This document shows, piece after piece, positions 1-7,547 of a stretch of 13,857 bases of DNA. The translations under genes were made by a program, and so were the position numbers. A model generated the notes under the pieces. It did not search any database. It saw only the letters and a program-made list of their open reading frames with translations, and had not been told where the DNA came from. The DNA comes from Alphaproteobacteria bacterium. Lineage in GTDB: Bacteria; Pseudomonadota; Alphaproteobacteria; RS24. Each line of letters opens with the position of its first letter. Within the stretch, counting starts at the first letter, position 1. The stretch spans positions 1-13,857 of the forward strand of contig JAKMCZ010000148.1 of the NCBI GenBank assembly GCA_022428185.1, written 5' to 3'.

Positions 1-73
1 CGCGACGCATTTGATAATGCTAGATTACACAACTATTGTTTGAAACCTAGCAAATTTTCAACCTTTGAGATGT
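1..73 (-). other. Non-coding stretch downstream of dat, possible leader of the next gene
   Basis: These 73 bases follow the dat stop codon and contain no supported gene. Read on the minus strand they are AT-rich, and they hold a 6-bp inverted repeat, TTGAAA/TTTCAA, at 40-45 and 56-61 with a 10-base spacer. TTGAAA could serve as a -35 element, but no convincing -10 sits at the right distance. No hairpin plus T-run terminator is seen. In related genomes hfq often follows dat, so this may be its promoter region; that is inference, because the gene lies outside the window. Confidence 0.3.
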
Positions 74-934
74 TTAGTTTGCGACTGTGGCTTCAGCTTT
101 ATCGTAAGCGATTGATAATTTTTTCGCTAATTCCCCGGGTTTCCCCGACCCTATTTTCTGACCATCGACTTTGACGACCGGAAAAATCGACATCGTCGAC
201 GCCGTCGAGAAACATTCTTGTGCGGTCAATGCTTCTTGCAACGAAAACGGCTTTTCTTCAAATTTCAACCCCAGTTCGCTTACGCAATCGAGCAAAACCT
301 GACGAACAATACCGTTCAAAATATCATGGTCTGCCGGACGGGTTCGCAAAACGCCCTTTTTGTCAACAATCCAAGCATTGGTTGCCGCGCCTTCGGTTAC
401 CATACCCTGCCCGTCAATCTGCCATGCCTCTTGCACATTGGCGTTTCGAGCCGACTGGCGCGCCAAAACATTCGGTAACAGGCTAATCGATTTTATATCG
501 CAACGCGCCCAACGCTGGTCGGGTACGGAGATTACCGATATGCCTTTTTTCATGATTTGGTCGCGCCGCTCGGTCGCAATCGGACGCGCCGTTATCACCA
601 AAATCGGCTTCAAATCAGCGTCATACATGTGTTCGCGTGGTGCAACCCCGCGTGAAACCTGGATATAAAGAATTCCTGAATGCACCCGATTACGCCGCAG
701 CGTTTCGCGCATCACCTGTTGTAAGGCAGCGCGCGACATCGGCATTGGCATATCCAAAGCTTCGAGCGAATAAGCCAAACGATCGAGATGGCGCGCTTCA
801 TCGAGCAAAACCCCCTTGCGAATGGCGCATACCTCGTAAACACCGTCGGCAAATTGATAGCCGCGATCCTCTACCAGAATTCCGGGCAAGTTCAGCGGCT
901 GATAAACACCGTCAATATAGGCAATGCGGCTCAT
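74..934 (-). CDS. dat: D-amino acid aminotransferase (class IV PLP enzyme)
   Basis: This 286-residue cytoplasmic enzyme should move the amino group between D-alanine and 2-oxo acids such as 2-oxoglutarate, giving D-glutamate for peptidoglycan or allowing D-amino acids to be used. It has the fold-type IV aminotransferase layout: an early GVYEV segment (Y33), the PLP-binding lysine K148 in RCDIKSISLLPN, and the cofactor-site E181 in TEGAATN. The motif R100-x-H102 together with Y33 matches the substrate-carboxylate residues of Bacillus D-amino acid transaminase and argues against branched-chain aminotransferase (ilvE) or aminodeoxychorismate lyase (pabC). Length is normal for the family. A GGAG ribosome binding site (946-949) lies 11 bases before the ATG, slightly far. 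The gene starts 17 bases after trkH ends, so it is probably the last gene of the ntrYX-trkAH operon. Substrate specificity is inferred from these residues only. Confidence 0.88.
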   Translation of the reverse strand: MSRIAYIDGVYQPLNLPGILVEDRGYQFADGVYEVCAIRKGVLLDEARHLDRLAYSLEALDMPMPMSRAALQQVMRETLRRNRVHSGILYIQVSRGVAPREHMYDADLKPILVITARPIATERRDQIMKKGISVISVPDQRWARCDIKSISLLPNVLARQSARNANVQEAWQIDGQGMVTEGAATNAWIVDKKGVLRTRPADHDILNGIVRQVLLDCVSELGLKFEEKPFSLQEALTAQECFSTASTMSIFPVVKVDGQKIGSGKPGELAKKLSIAYDKAEATVAN

Positions 935-951
935 GCGGTTTTACACTCCAG

Positions 952-2394
952 TCAACGCATATAACGCCAGAAAGATGACGTAAATAGGACCATCAAAATA
1001 AGCAATTCGATACGCCCGGCAATCATTAGCAGCGCCAGCGTGATTTGCAAACCGTCAGACATTTGTCCGAAGCCGAGCGGTAAATCAAGATGACCCGCAA
1101 TAGCAAGGCTGTTAGTCAACGCACCCAGCACAATCGGCCATGCATCAGCCAAGCTTGTTCCGAACAGGCCGAGCAGCAAAACCCCCAATGTCACGAACAG
1201 AATAAAAATCGCCGTATAAGCCCAAGCCGCGTTGAAGTCGCGGTCTTGCAAATGCCGTCCCTCAAGCGATAACGGGTGCACGGAGGACGGATAAGATAAT
1301 TTTCCTAATTCGCTGCCCAAATCCTTTGCCAGAATAATGGCCCGCATTACCTTTACCCCGCCGCTGGTCGACAGCGCCATGCCACCAATCAGCACCGGCA
1401 ACATAACCCAGACGACCGGCCAATTACCTAGCTCGGCACCGGCAACAAAGTTAAAGCCGGCCGTGCTGTGCAACGAAATCGACTGAAAAACGACACCCAA
1501 ACCGCCGGCATTGGGCACCGCCATGAAGGTGATTGCAATATAGGCAATGATGAGCGAGACGAAGACGCGCATTTCAGTTACCTGAAAACTGCTGCGTGCA
1601 TCGCGTCCGAGCGTCAGAACCATCAATATCGGCACACTAATCGATCCGATGAAGCATAAAATTGCCATCACCGTCTGACCGCCAATGTTCAACAGGTCGC
1701 CCAAACTTTTTGAATCAACGCTCATGCCACTGGTCGAAATGGCCGACAAGGCGAGACACATTGCTTCGACAAACGGACTGCCAAATGCCAGCAAGCCGAT
1801 AATGCCGAGCGCGGTAAACATAAGATAGACCGGCAAAATCAACCGCAAAGGCCGCCCCAAGCGCGATGATAGCGGCGCGTCTTCTTCATGCTGCAAAAGC
1901 GGACTTCCGATAAGCGTAATGCCCCCAATGCCGAAAGGTGCCAGCACGGCGACGGCAAAAACCAATGTCCACAAACCGCCGAGCCAACTTAGTACCGCGC
2001 GCCAGAGTAAAATCGGCGTCGCCTCGACTTCCGGCACAGCTAACACACTGCCGCCCGATGTCGTTAGCGCCGACACCGCCTCAAAGTAAGCAGCGACCAA
2101 CCCGTCAATTTGGGTCGCCCCGATAAACGGAATCGCCGCAATGGCGGGCAGCAAAGTCCAGAACAAAACCATAATCAGCAAAAGCTCAATGCCATTGGCG
2201 CGATGGCGGCGGCTGGAATAACCGCTCAATAACAGCGCGCCCGAGACAAAGGCCGTCAGCATCAGCCCAATGGCAAAGTTACCGGCATGGGCATAAGTCG
2301 GGTCAAGCAGGCTCGCCAACCAGGGCAACAGCATCAGCAAGGCAATCATGCAGCCGCCATAGCCCAATGTGAACAGTATCGCCCCTAAGCGCAT
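952..2394 (-). CDS. trkH: Trk system potassium uptake protein TrkH
   Basis: This is an inner-membrane potassium channel/transporter subunit of 480 residues that works with the cytosolic regulator TrkA encoded just upstream. It is hydrophobic along most of its length, with the fourfold repeated membrane-pore-membrane design of the Trk/Ktr/HKT superfamily. Four pore-loop segments can be seen: ALTTSGGSV (about 109-117), AISTSGMSV (218-226), HSTAGFNF (309-316) and a more diverged ALTNSLAIAGH (425-435). The C-terminal GRIELLILMVLFTSSFW (460-476) is the characteristic TrkH ending. Length agrees with the TrkH family. The ATG lies only 3 bases after the trkA stop codon, with no strong ribosome binding site beyond a purine-rich run, so translation is probably coupled to trkA. 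Which cation is coupled or co-transported cannot be read from the sequence. Confidence 0.95.
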   Translation of the reverse strand: MRLGAILFTLGYGGCMIALLMLLPWLASLLDPTYAHAGNFAIGLMLTAFVSGALLLSGYSSRRHRANGIELLLIMVLFWTLLPAIAAIPFIGATQIDGLVAAYFEAVSALTTSGGSVLAVPEVEATPILLWRAVLSWLGGLWTLVFAVAVLAPFGIGGITLIGSPLLQHEEDAPLSSRLGRPLRLILPVYLMFTALGIIGLLAFGSPFVEAMCLALSAISTSGMSVDSKSLGDLLNIGGQTVMAILCFIGSISVPILMVLTLGRDARSSFQVTEMRVFVSLIIAYIAITFMAVPNAGGLGVVFQSISLHSTAGFNFVAGAELGNWPVVWVMLPVLIGGMALSTSGGVKVMRAIILAKDLGSELGKLSYPSSVHPLSLEGRHLQDRDFNAAWAYTAIFILFVTLGVLLLGLFGTSLADAWPIVLGALTNSLAIAGHLDLPLGFGQMSDGLQITLALLMIAGRIELLILMVLFTSSFWRYMR

Positions 2395-2397
2395 AAA

Positions 2398-3771
2398 TTA
2401 TTTCTTTTCTTTGCTTAAAAGCAGGCTTTCAAATTGTTCAATGCCGTCCGCCGTGACAAACATAATCAGGCGGTCGCCCGCCTTAAGTTCAGTGCCACCG
2501 CGCGGCATAATCAATTTCCCTTTGCGATAAACCGAGCCGACACGCATCGCATTGCCGAGGTCGAGGTCGCGCAGCTTACTTCCGGTAATCGGCGCACCCT
2601 CTTGAATCTCCGCCTCAATCATTTCCGCCGACTCATCGCTTAGTGCATGCACCTGCATGACATTGCCGAGGCGCACATGGCGCAACACGGAAGACACGGT
2701 AATGGCACGCGGATTGATAGAAACCTCCATGCCAAAATCACCGGCCAGGTTTTGAAAGCTGTTATCGTTAATCAGACATAGCCCGCGCTGGCAGCCCTCT
2801 TGCAGTGCCAACATATTGGTCAGGATATTGACCTGATCGTCATTGGTCAGCGCCAACACCAAATCAGCTTGGCGGATACCCGCCTCTGCCAAAATTTCGG
2901 GCGACAGCCCACTGCCCTGCAAAACGATTGAGCGCTCCAGCTTTTCGGCAACGCCGCGAGCGCGCTCGGCATTGGCTTCAATCAAGCTCAATGAGTAACG
3001 ACCGGCTTGCGTGTCCAGTTCTTTAGCCACCTGATAACCGATATTACCACCACCGACCATGACAATGCGGCGCGCCTCGCGCTCTTCATGACCGAAAATT
3101 TTCAACGTGCGTTCAGTATCGCTACTGGCGGTTACCAAAAAGGCCTCATCGCCGACCTGAATCGTGTCGTCAAAATCAGGGACATAAACGGTATTGTTTC
3201 GCCGCAAGCCGACCACGATTGCTTGCAAGTCAGGAAACAGGCCGGTCAGTTGATTGAGCGGCGTATCAATAACCGGGCAATCCTCGCCAATGGCAACCCC
3301 AATCATCTCAGCCGCACCATCGGCAAAGCTTGAACTGTCAAAAGCACCGGGCAACGCCAAGCGACGCATCACCGCATTAGCCACTTCGACTTCCGGCGAG
3401 ATGATGACATCGATAGGAATACCACCCTCATTAAACAGGTCGCGCCATTTTGTTTTCACATAATTTCGGTCGCGCACCCGAGCAATGGTTTTGGGTTTTT
3501 TAAATAAAGTACGTGCCGTTTGGCAGGCAACCATATTAACTTCGTCAGACGCTGTTACAGCTATCAGAACATCGGCGTCCGCCGCGCCGGCTTGTTCCAA
3601 TACCTCAGGATGCCCGCCATGCCCCAAAATTGGGCGCACATCGAGCGTATCCGTAATGCGTTGCATTAAGGACGCCTCTCGGTCAACGACCGTGACATCA
3701 CTGCCTTCACCGGCAAGATGGCGGGCAATGCCGAAACCAACCTGCCCGGCCCCACAAACAATGACTTTCAT
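2398..3771 (-). CDS. trkA: Trk system potassium uptake regulatory protein TrkA
   Basis: This 457-residue peripheral membrane protein gates TrkH by binding nucleotide (NAD(H)/ATP in the family). It has the duplicated RCK (KTN/TrkA-N plus TrkA-C) arrangement. The first Rossmann motif is GAGQVG at 7-12 with acidic D30 at the end of the second strand; the first TrkA-C domain is around 145-227. The second Rossmann motif is GGGNIG at 240-245 with E265, and the second TrkA-C domain is about 370-450. Length matches the two-RCK TrkA of Proteobacteria rather than single-RCK KtrA. An AGAGGGA ribosome binding site (3775-3781) sits 3 bases before the ATG. The gene begins 26 bases after ntrX and ends 3 bases before trkH, placing the potassium system in the ntrYX transcript. 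Confidence 0.95.
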   Translation of the reverse strand: MKVIVCGAGQVGFGIARHLAGEGSDVTVVDREASLMQRITDTLDVRPILGHGGHPEVLEQAGAADADVLIAVTASDEVNMVACQTARTLFKKPKTIARVRDRNYVKTKWRDLFNEGGIPIDVIISPEVEVANAVMRRLALPGAFDSSSFADGAAEMIGVAIGEDCPVIDTPLNQLTGLFPDLQAIVVGLRRNNTVYVPDFDDTIQVGDEAFLVTASSDTERTLKIFGHEEREARRIVMVGGGNIGYQVAKELDTQAGRYSLSLIEANAERARGVAEKLERSIVLQGSGLSPEILAEAGIRQADLVLALTNDDQVNILTNMLALQEGCQRGLCLINDNSFQNLAGDFGMEVSINPRAITVSSVLRHVRLGNVMQVHALSDESAEMIEAEIQEGAPITGSKLRDLDLGNAMRVGSVYRKGKLIMPRGGTELKAGDRLIMFVTADGIEQFESLLLSKEKK

Positions 3772-3797
3772 GCGTCCCTCTTAATCATCGCTATCTG

Positions 3798-5192
3798 CTA
3801 AACATGGCTTTTAGCATGATTACCCCCGGATATTCCAAGTGATTTCATCTTGCGATGCAGCGCCGAGCGTTCCATGCCGACAAATTCAGCGGTACGCGAA
3901 ATATTGCCTGAAAAACGCTCAATTTGCGCCACAAGATAGTCCCGCTCGAAACATTCACGCGCATCGCGCAATGGCAGTGACATGATATGCCGCGATTGGC
4001 CGACATTTTCTGCCACATCAGTTTCGCTCAAAATCTCTTTGGGCAAATGGTCAATCGTCAGCGTATCGCTGGCCGCTGCGTGGCTGGTCAGCATCATATG
4101 CTCTATGCAATTGCGCAATTGGCGAACATTGCCCGGCCAAGTATGCGATTGCAGCACCGCCATCACATCACTGCCTGCACTGCGCACAGGCATGTTCATT
4201 TGTGCCGCCAATATGCGAACAAAATGCTCAACCAGATAGGGAATGTCGTCGCGCCGCTTGTTCAATCCCGGCACTTCCAACGTCATAACATTGAGGCGGT
4301 GATATAAATCTTCCCGCAAAACGCCCTCGCCAATCCGTTTTTTCGGATCACCGCTGCAAGATGACAATATTCGGGCATCAATTGAGACCAATTCCTTGCC
4401 ACCAATCCGCGTAATGCCGCCATCGAGCAGCATTTGCAAAATCGCTTTTTGCTGGCGAATGGGAAAACTGCAAATCTCATCAAGATAAAGCGTGCCGCCA
4501 TGCGACTGCTCAAACAGGCCGGTTTCAATATGACCGTCCTCTTCAAAGCCGAACAGCATGCGGTCAATCTGCTCCATATCATCGCCCAACATGGCCGTGT
4601 GGACGGATGTGAAATTACCCGTCGCGCGCGGCGAGCGAGCATGCAATTGGTGTGCCGCCGCCTCTTTACCCGAACCCGATGGGCCGACAATCATTACGCG
4701 GCTTTTGGTTTGCGACAGCTTATCTATTTTGGTGCTCAACTGTTCAATGGCAGCGGCTTTGCCGACCAGAGTAAGTTGCACATCAGCGCGCCGTTTCAAT
4801 TCGGCATTTTCACGCTGCAACCGCGCCGCCTCGATGGCACGAGCCACCGTGACCAGCAATTTGTCGGATTTGAAAGGCTTTTCAATATAGTCATAAGCCC
4901 CCGACCGAATGGCGGTTACAGCCGTATCAATATTGCCGTGACCTGAAATAATCACCACGGGCAAATTCGGATAACGCTCGCGCAGAATATTCAAAATCTC
5001 CAGACCGTCGAGCCGACTGCCCTGTAACCAAACATCAAGCAACACCATTGCTGGACATCGGCGGGTAATTTCACGCAACGCACTGTCGCTATCTTGCGCA
5101 ATGCGCGCCTCATAGCCTTCATCCTCAAGAACACCTGCAACCAAGTCACAAATATCGCGTTCATCATCAACGATTAACACATCTCCAAACAT
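3798..5192 (-). CDS. ntrX: Response regulator NtrX (NtrC family)
   Basis: This is the cytoplasmic response regulator partner of NtrY, 464 residues from the chosen ATG. Domains in order: receiver (1-120) with D9/D10, phospho-acceptor D53, S83 and K105; AAA+ domain (about 140-370) with Walker A GPSGSGKE (170-177) and Walker B LYLDE (235-239); Fis-type helix-turn-helix at about 418-453. The stretch between LFG (213-215) and GLFEQ (225-229) is too short to hold a GAFTGA loop, so sigma-54 contact is doubtful. The reading frame extends upstream to 5291, but that part lies inside ntrY. I chose the ATG at 5192 because AGAGGA (5199-5204) is 6 bases away; the ATG at 5195 is only 3 bases away. The start overlaps the ntrY stop as TGATG, implying coupled translation. 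Family roles include nitrogen, redox and envelope control; the target genes here are unknown. Confidence 0.93.
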   Translation of the reverse strand: MFGDVLIVDDERDICDLVAGVLEDEGYEARIAQDSDSALREITRRCPAMVLLDVWLQGSRLDGLEILNILRERYPNLPVVIISGHGNIDTAVTAIRSGAYDYIEKPFKSDKLLVTVARAIEAARLQRENAELKRRADVQLTLVGKAAAIEQLSTKIDKLSQTKSRVMIVGPSGSGKEAAAHQLHARSPRATGNFTSVHTAMLGDDMEQIDRMLFGFEEDGHIETGLFEQSHGGTLYLDEICSFPIRQQKAILQMLLDGGITRIGGKELVSIDARILSSCSGDPKKRIGEGVLREDLYHRLNVMTLEVPGLNKRRDDIPYLVEHFVRILAAQMNMPVRSAGSDVMAVLQSHTWPGNVRQLRNCIEHMMLTSHAAASDTLTIDHLPKEILSETDVAENVGQSRHIMSLPLRDARECFERDYLVAQIERFSGNISRTAEFVGMERSALHRKMKSLGISGGNHAKSHV

Positions 5193-7429
5193 CATATTTC
5201 CTCTAACATTTCGGATTTGCCCACCTTTTCTCGAGGTTGCAATGGCAACACCATTTGCAACCTTGCACCCGTCCCGCCAGACGCACACCACGGAGCATCG
5301 CTCAAAACCAGCTTGCCCCCATGATCATCAATAATCTTCTTTACAATCGACAGACCCAGCCCGGTTCCCTCGTCGCGCGAGGTGTTATACGGCTCCAGCA
5401 AGTCATATCGATTTTGTTCTGGCCAGCCGACACCGGTGTCGCTAATCGACAGGGTGACATCGCCCTCTCCGGCTTCAACCTCAACGACAATGCGCCTTTC
5501 GCCATCGGCGCGGCGCACGGCCTCTTCAGCATTTTTCAATATATTGGTCAGCGCTTGGCCGAGCAGCCGACGATCAGCCACCAAATCAACCTCGGGGATT
5601 TGCCCAACCGTGTAGTCAATATCGCGATGCCCGACACGCTGCAATAAAACCGTTTCTGAAATGACATCAGTCAAATTAATTTGCCCCATACGCGCCGCCG
5701 GCATACGCGCGAAGGAGGCAAATTCGTCGACCATTTTGCCAATATCCTCGACTTGCCGAATAATCGTCTCAGTGCATTGGCGAAAAAGCTTCTGATCGTC
5801 TTCATGTATCGCGTCGTGGCGCGCCTGTAATCGCTCGGCAGAAAGCTGGATCGGTGTCAGCGGATTTTTAATCTCATGCGCAATGCGGCGCGCAATATCC
5901 GACCAAGCAGCATTACGCTGCGCCGTCATCAAATCGGTAATATCATCAAAAGTAATGATGATGCTGCCCTGCGCGCCCTCGGTCATTTGCGCAGAAGCCC
6001 GAATAATATGCCCGTTAAGCGCCGGATTTTTGATGTTGAATTCGCTTGAAACATTCTGCTTCTTGCTGTTTTTCAGGCTTTGAAACAGCGGCACGAACTC
6101 CGGCGCGGCCTCGGTCAGCGGCTTGTCGATAAGCGCATCGGCGTGGCGTTGATACAGCGCACCCGCCGCTTCATTGGCATGATTGATATTGCCTGCTTCA
6201 TCAACCCCGATAACGCCTGATGAAACACCGGCCAACACCGCTTCAGAAAATCGATTGCGATCGTCGAGGTCGGCATGCGTGTTGATTAAATCAGCTTGTT
6301 GCGCGCCGATGCGCTCAGCCATTTCATTCACCGTAACCGCCAGTTGCTTAATCTCTTCATTGCCGCGCAATGTCTCAGTTTGCACCCGCGCGTCCAAATC
6401 GCCCTGCCCCAATCTCTGGGTCATACGAATGAGACGTCCAATGGGCGACACCAAACGGTCGGCCAAAGATAAGCCGAGCCATATCGCCGATAGCAAAATC
6501 ACCAAAGTCAGAATGATGTAAATCAAAGCAAAGGTCAGTTGCGTTTCAAACCGCCGCTTCTCCATTGCCGAATAATCACGCACGGCAGCATCGGTGCGTA
6601 ATAATTGTTCGGTCACACCGGGCAACATCATGCGCGCTGAATAAAGGTAGGTATTTTCAAACCCGTCGATTTGGCGCAAGCCCAAAATCTGACTTTTCTC
6701 CATCGCCGTAATAATAACCGTGCGCTCGCGTGCCGCGATAAATGCGGCATCGGGCGGTCGCACTGTCAAAATGGTAGTTTCGGGTGCTGCCGCCATCAGC
6801 ACATCGCCCTTATTATTTATCAATAAGGCTTGTTGCATGTCGCGCAGCGCCGCTTGTGCTTCGAGGAACTTTACAAAGCGAAGGCTATTGCTCTCCAGCA
6901 CGTCGCGCGCACCTGATAAATCGCTCGCCATAATGTTCATGTCATAGCTCAAGCGGTCGCGCTGTTCGGCGAGATAGGCATTGGCAACCGCCGTGGTGTT
7001 TTCAATGATTGTTTTGGTGCGGGTCGAGAACCAGTAATCAAGCCCCCTATCCAATGTCACAAACGCGAAAACCGCTACCAAAATCGCCGGCAAGACAGCA
7101 ATTGTCGAAAACAAAGCAATGACGCGGCCATGCAATCGCGCCCCAGCTAATCCGGCGCGCTGGCGACGGCGAACCCGCACCGCTTGTGCGCCAATAACCA
7201 GCAACAATCCGCCAATCAGAAAGATATTGACCGAAAGCAGTGTCCAAATGGTTTCAGGATTGGATTCCAGCGGGGTAACGCCGGTCAGTATCACATAAGT
7301 GGCGACGCCGGACGCAATGCCCAAAGTGGCAAATAAAATGGAAAGAAATCGGGTTATTTCGGTCAGCGGGAAGCGCCCGAACCAATTTCGCGGCTTCTTC
7401 AATACGCTAGTGAGCCGAAGGACATTCAT
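5192..7429 (-). CDS. ntrY: Membrane sensor histidine kinase NtrY
   Basis: This 745-residue inner-membrane sensor kinase should phosphorylate NtrX. Three hydrophobic segments lie near the N terminus (about 26-49, 61-83, 103-126). They are followed by a long, presumably periplasmic sensor region (about 127-298), a fourth membrane helix (299-321), a HAMP linker (about 321-375) and a PAS domain (about 392-500). The HisKA box has phospho-acceptor H518 in RRIAHEIKNPLTP. The ATPase domain has the N box (LTNILKNAEEA, N629/N633), G1 DTGVGWP (664-670) and G2 GTGLGL (688-693). Length and layout match alphaproteobacterial NtrY. AAGGGAG (7436-7442) is a good ribosome binding site 6 bases from the ATG. It is the first gene after a 118-bp gap with inverted repeats. 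No ntrB/ntrC pair precedes it here, unlike many relatives. The signal sensed is not known from sequence. Confidence 0.95.
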   Translation of the reverse strand: MNVLRLTSVLKKPRNWFGRFPLTEITRFLSILFATLGIASGVATYVILTGVTPLESNPETIWTLLSVNIFLIGGLLLVIGAQAVRVRRRQRAGLAGARLHGRVIALFSTIAVLPAILVAVFAFVTLDRGLDYWFSTRTKTIIENTTAVANAYLAEQRDRLSYDMNIMASDLSGARDVLESNSLRFVKFLEAQAALRDMQQALLINNKGDVLMAAAPETTILTVRPPDAAFIAARERTVIITAMEKSQILGLRQIDGFENTYLYSARMMLPGVTEQLLRTDAAVRDYSAMEKRRFETQLTFALIYIILTLVILLSAIWLGLSLADRLVSPIGRLIRMTQRLGQGDLDARVQTETLRGNEEIKQLAVTVNEMAERIGAQQADLINTHADLDDRNRFSEAVLAGVSSGVIGVDEAGNINHANEAAGALYQRHADALIDKPLTEAAPEFVPLFQSLKNSKKQNVSSEFNIKNPALNGHIIRASAQMTEGAQGSIIITFDDITDLMTAQRNAAWSDIARRIAHEIKNPLTPIQLSAERLQARHDAIHEDDQKLFRQCTETIIRQVEDIGKMVDEFASFARMPAARMGQINLTDVISETVLLQRVGHRDIDYTVGQIPEVDLVADRRLLGQALTNILKNAEEAVRRADGERRIVVEVEAGEGDVTLSISDTGVGWPEQNRYDLLEPYNTSRDEGTGLGLSIVKKIIDDHGGKLVLSDAPWCASGGTGARLQMVLPLQPREKVGKSEMLEEI
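5199..5204 (-). promoter_or_regulatory. Ribosome binding site that decides the ntrX start
   Basis: Read on the minus strand this is AGAGGA, 6 bases before the ATG at 5192 and 3 bases before the ATG at 5195. The spacing favours 5192, so about 33 N-terminal residues of the longer open frame are discarded. It lies inside the last codons of ntrY. Confidence 0.7.
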
Positions 7430-7460
7430 GTGCCACTCCCTTACAAACCCACCAATCAGT

Positions 7461-7520
7461 AGGTGTGCGCGTTACGCCATACACATGGCAAGATAATAAC
7501 CCCTTTGGGAAGGCGCACCT
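7461..7520 (-). promoter_or_regulatory. Nested inverted repeats in the ntrY leader
   Basis: On the minus strand an outer stem of 8 pairs with a 2-base bulge (AGGTGCGC at 7520-7513 with GCGCACACCT at 7470-7461) encloses two inner hairpins. One is the short CCC-AAA-GGG (7509-7501). The other is GCCAT-GTGT-ATGGC (7489-7476) flanked by GTTA/TAAC. As RNA this could fold as a three-way junction of about 60 nt ending 31 bases before the ntrY ATG. A TATTAT hexamer (7498-7493) inside it resembles a -10 element but lacks a good -35, so a promoter with a flanking operator is the alternative reading. The stems are short and chance is possible. Confidence 0.35.
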
Positions 7521-7523
7521 AGC

Positions 7524-7544
7524 AAAATGTTGCAATGCTGCAAC
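7524..7544 (-). terminator. Probable weak intrinsic terminator after metG
   Basis: On the minus strand, three bases after the metG stop codon, a perfect 6-bp stem GTTGCA/TGCAAC with loop GCAT (7544-7529) is followed by A and four T residues. The stem is short and only half GC, so termination may be partial. It marks the likely boundary between the rlpA-metG and ntrY-dat transcripts. Confidence 0.4.
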
Positions 7545-7547
7545 AGT

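Noticed and set aside
4434..4946. A 170-codon plus-strand open frame antisense to ntrX
   Set aside because: The opposite strand carries the conserved AAA+ and receiver motifs; the antisense product has no family features or ribosome binding site.
5193..5291. The longer ntrX start, adding about 33 residues
   Set aside because: The added residues lie inside ntrY and precede the normal start of a receiver domain; a good ribosome binding site supports the ATG at 5192.
7461..7520. A tRNA-like gene in the metG-ntrY gap
   Set aside because: The fold resembles a cloverleaf only loosely: there is no TTCRA loop, no anticodon arm with a 7-base loop and no CCA, so it is not a tRNA.
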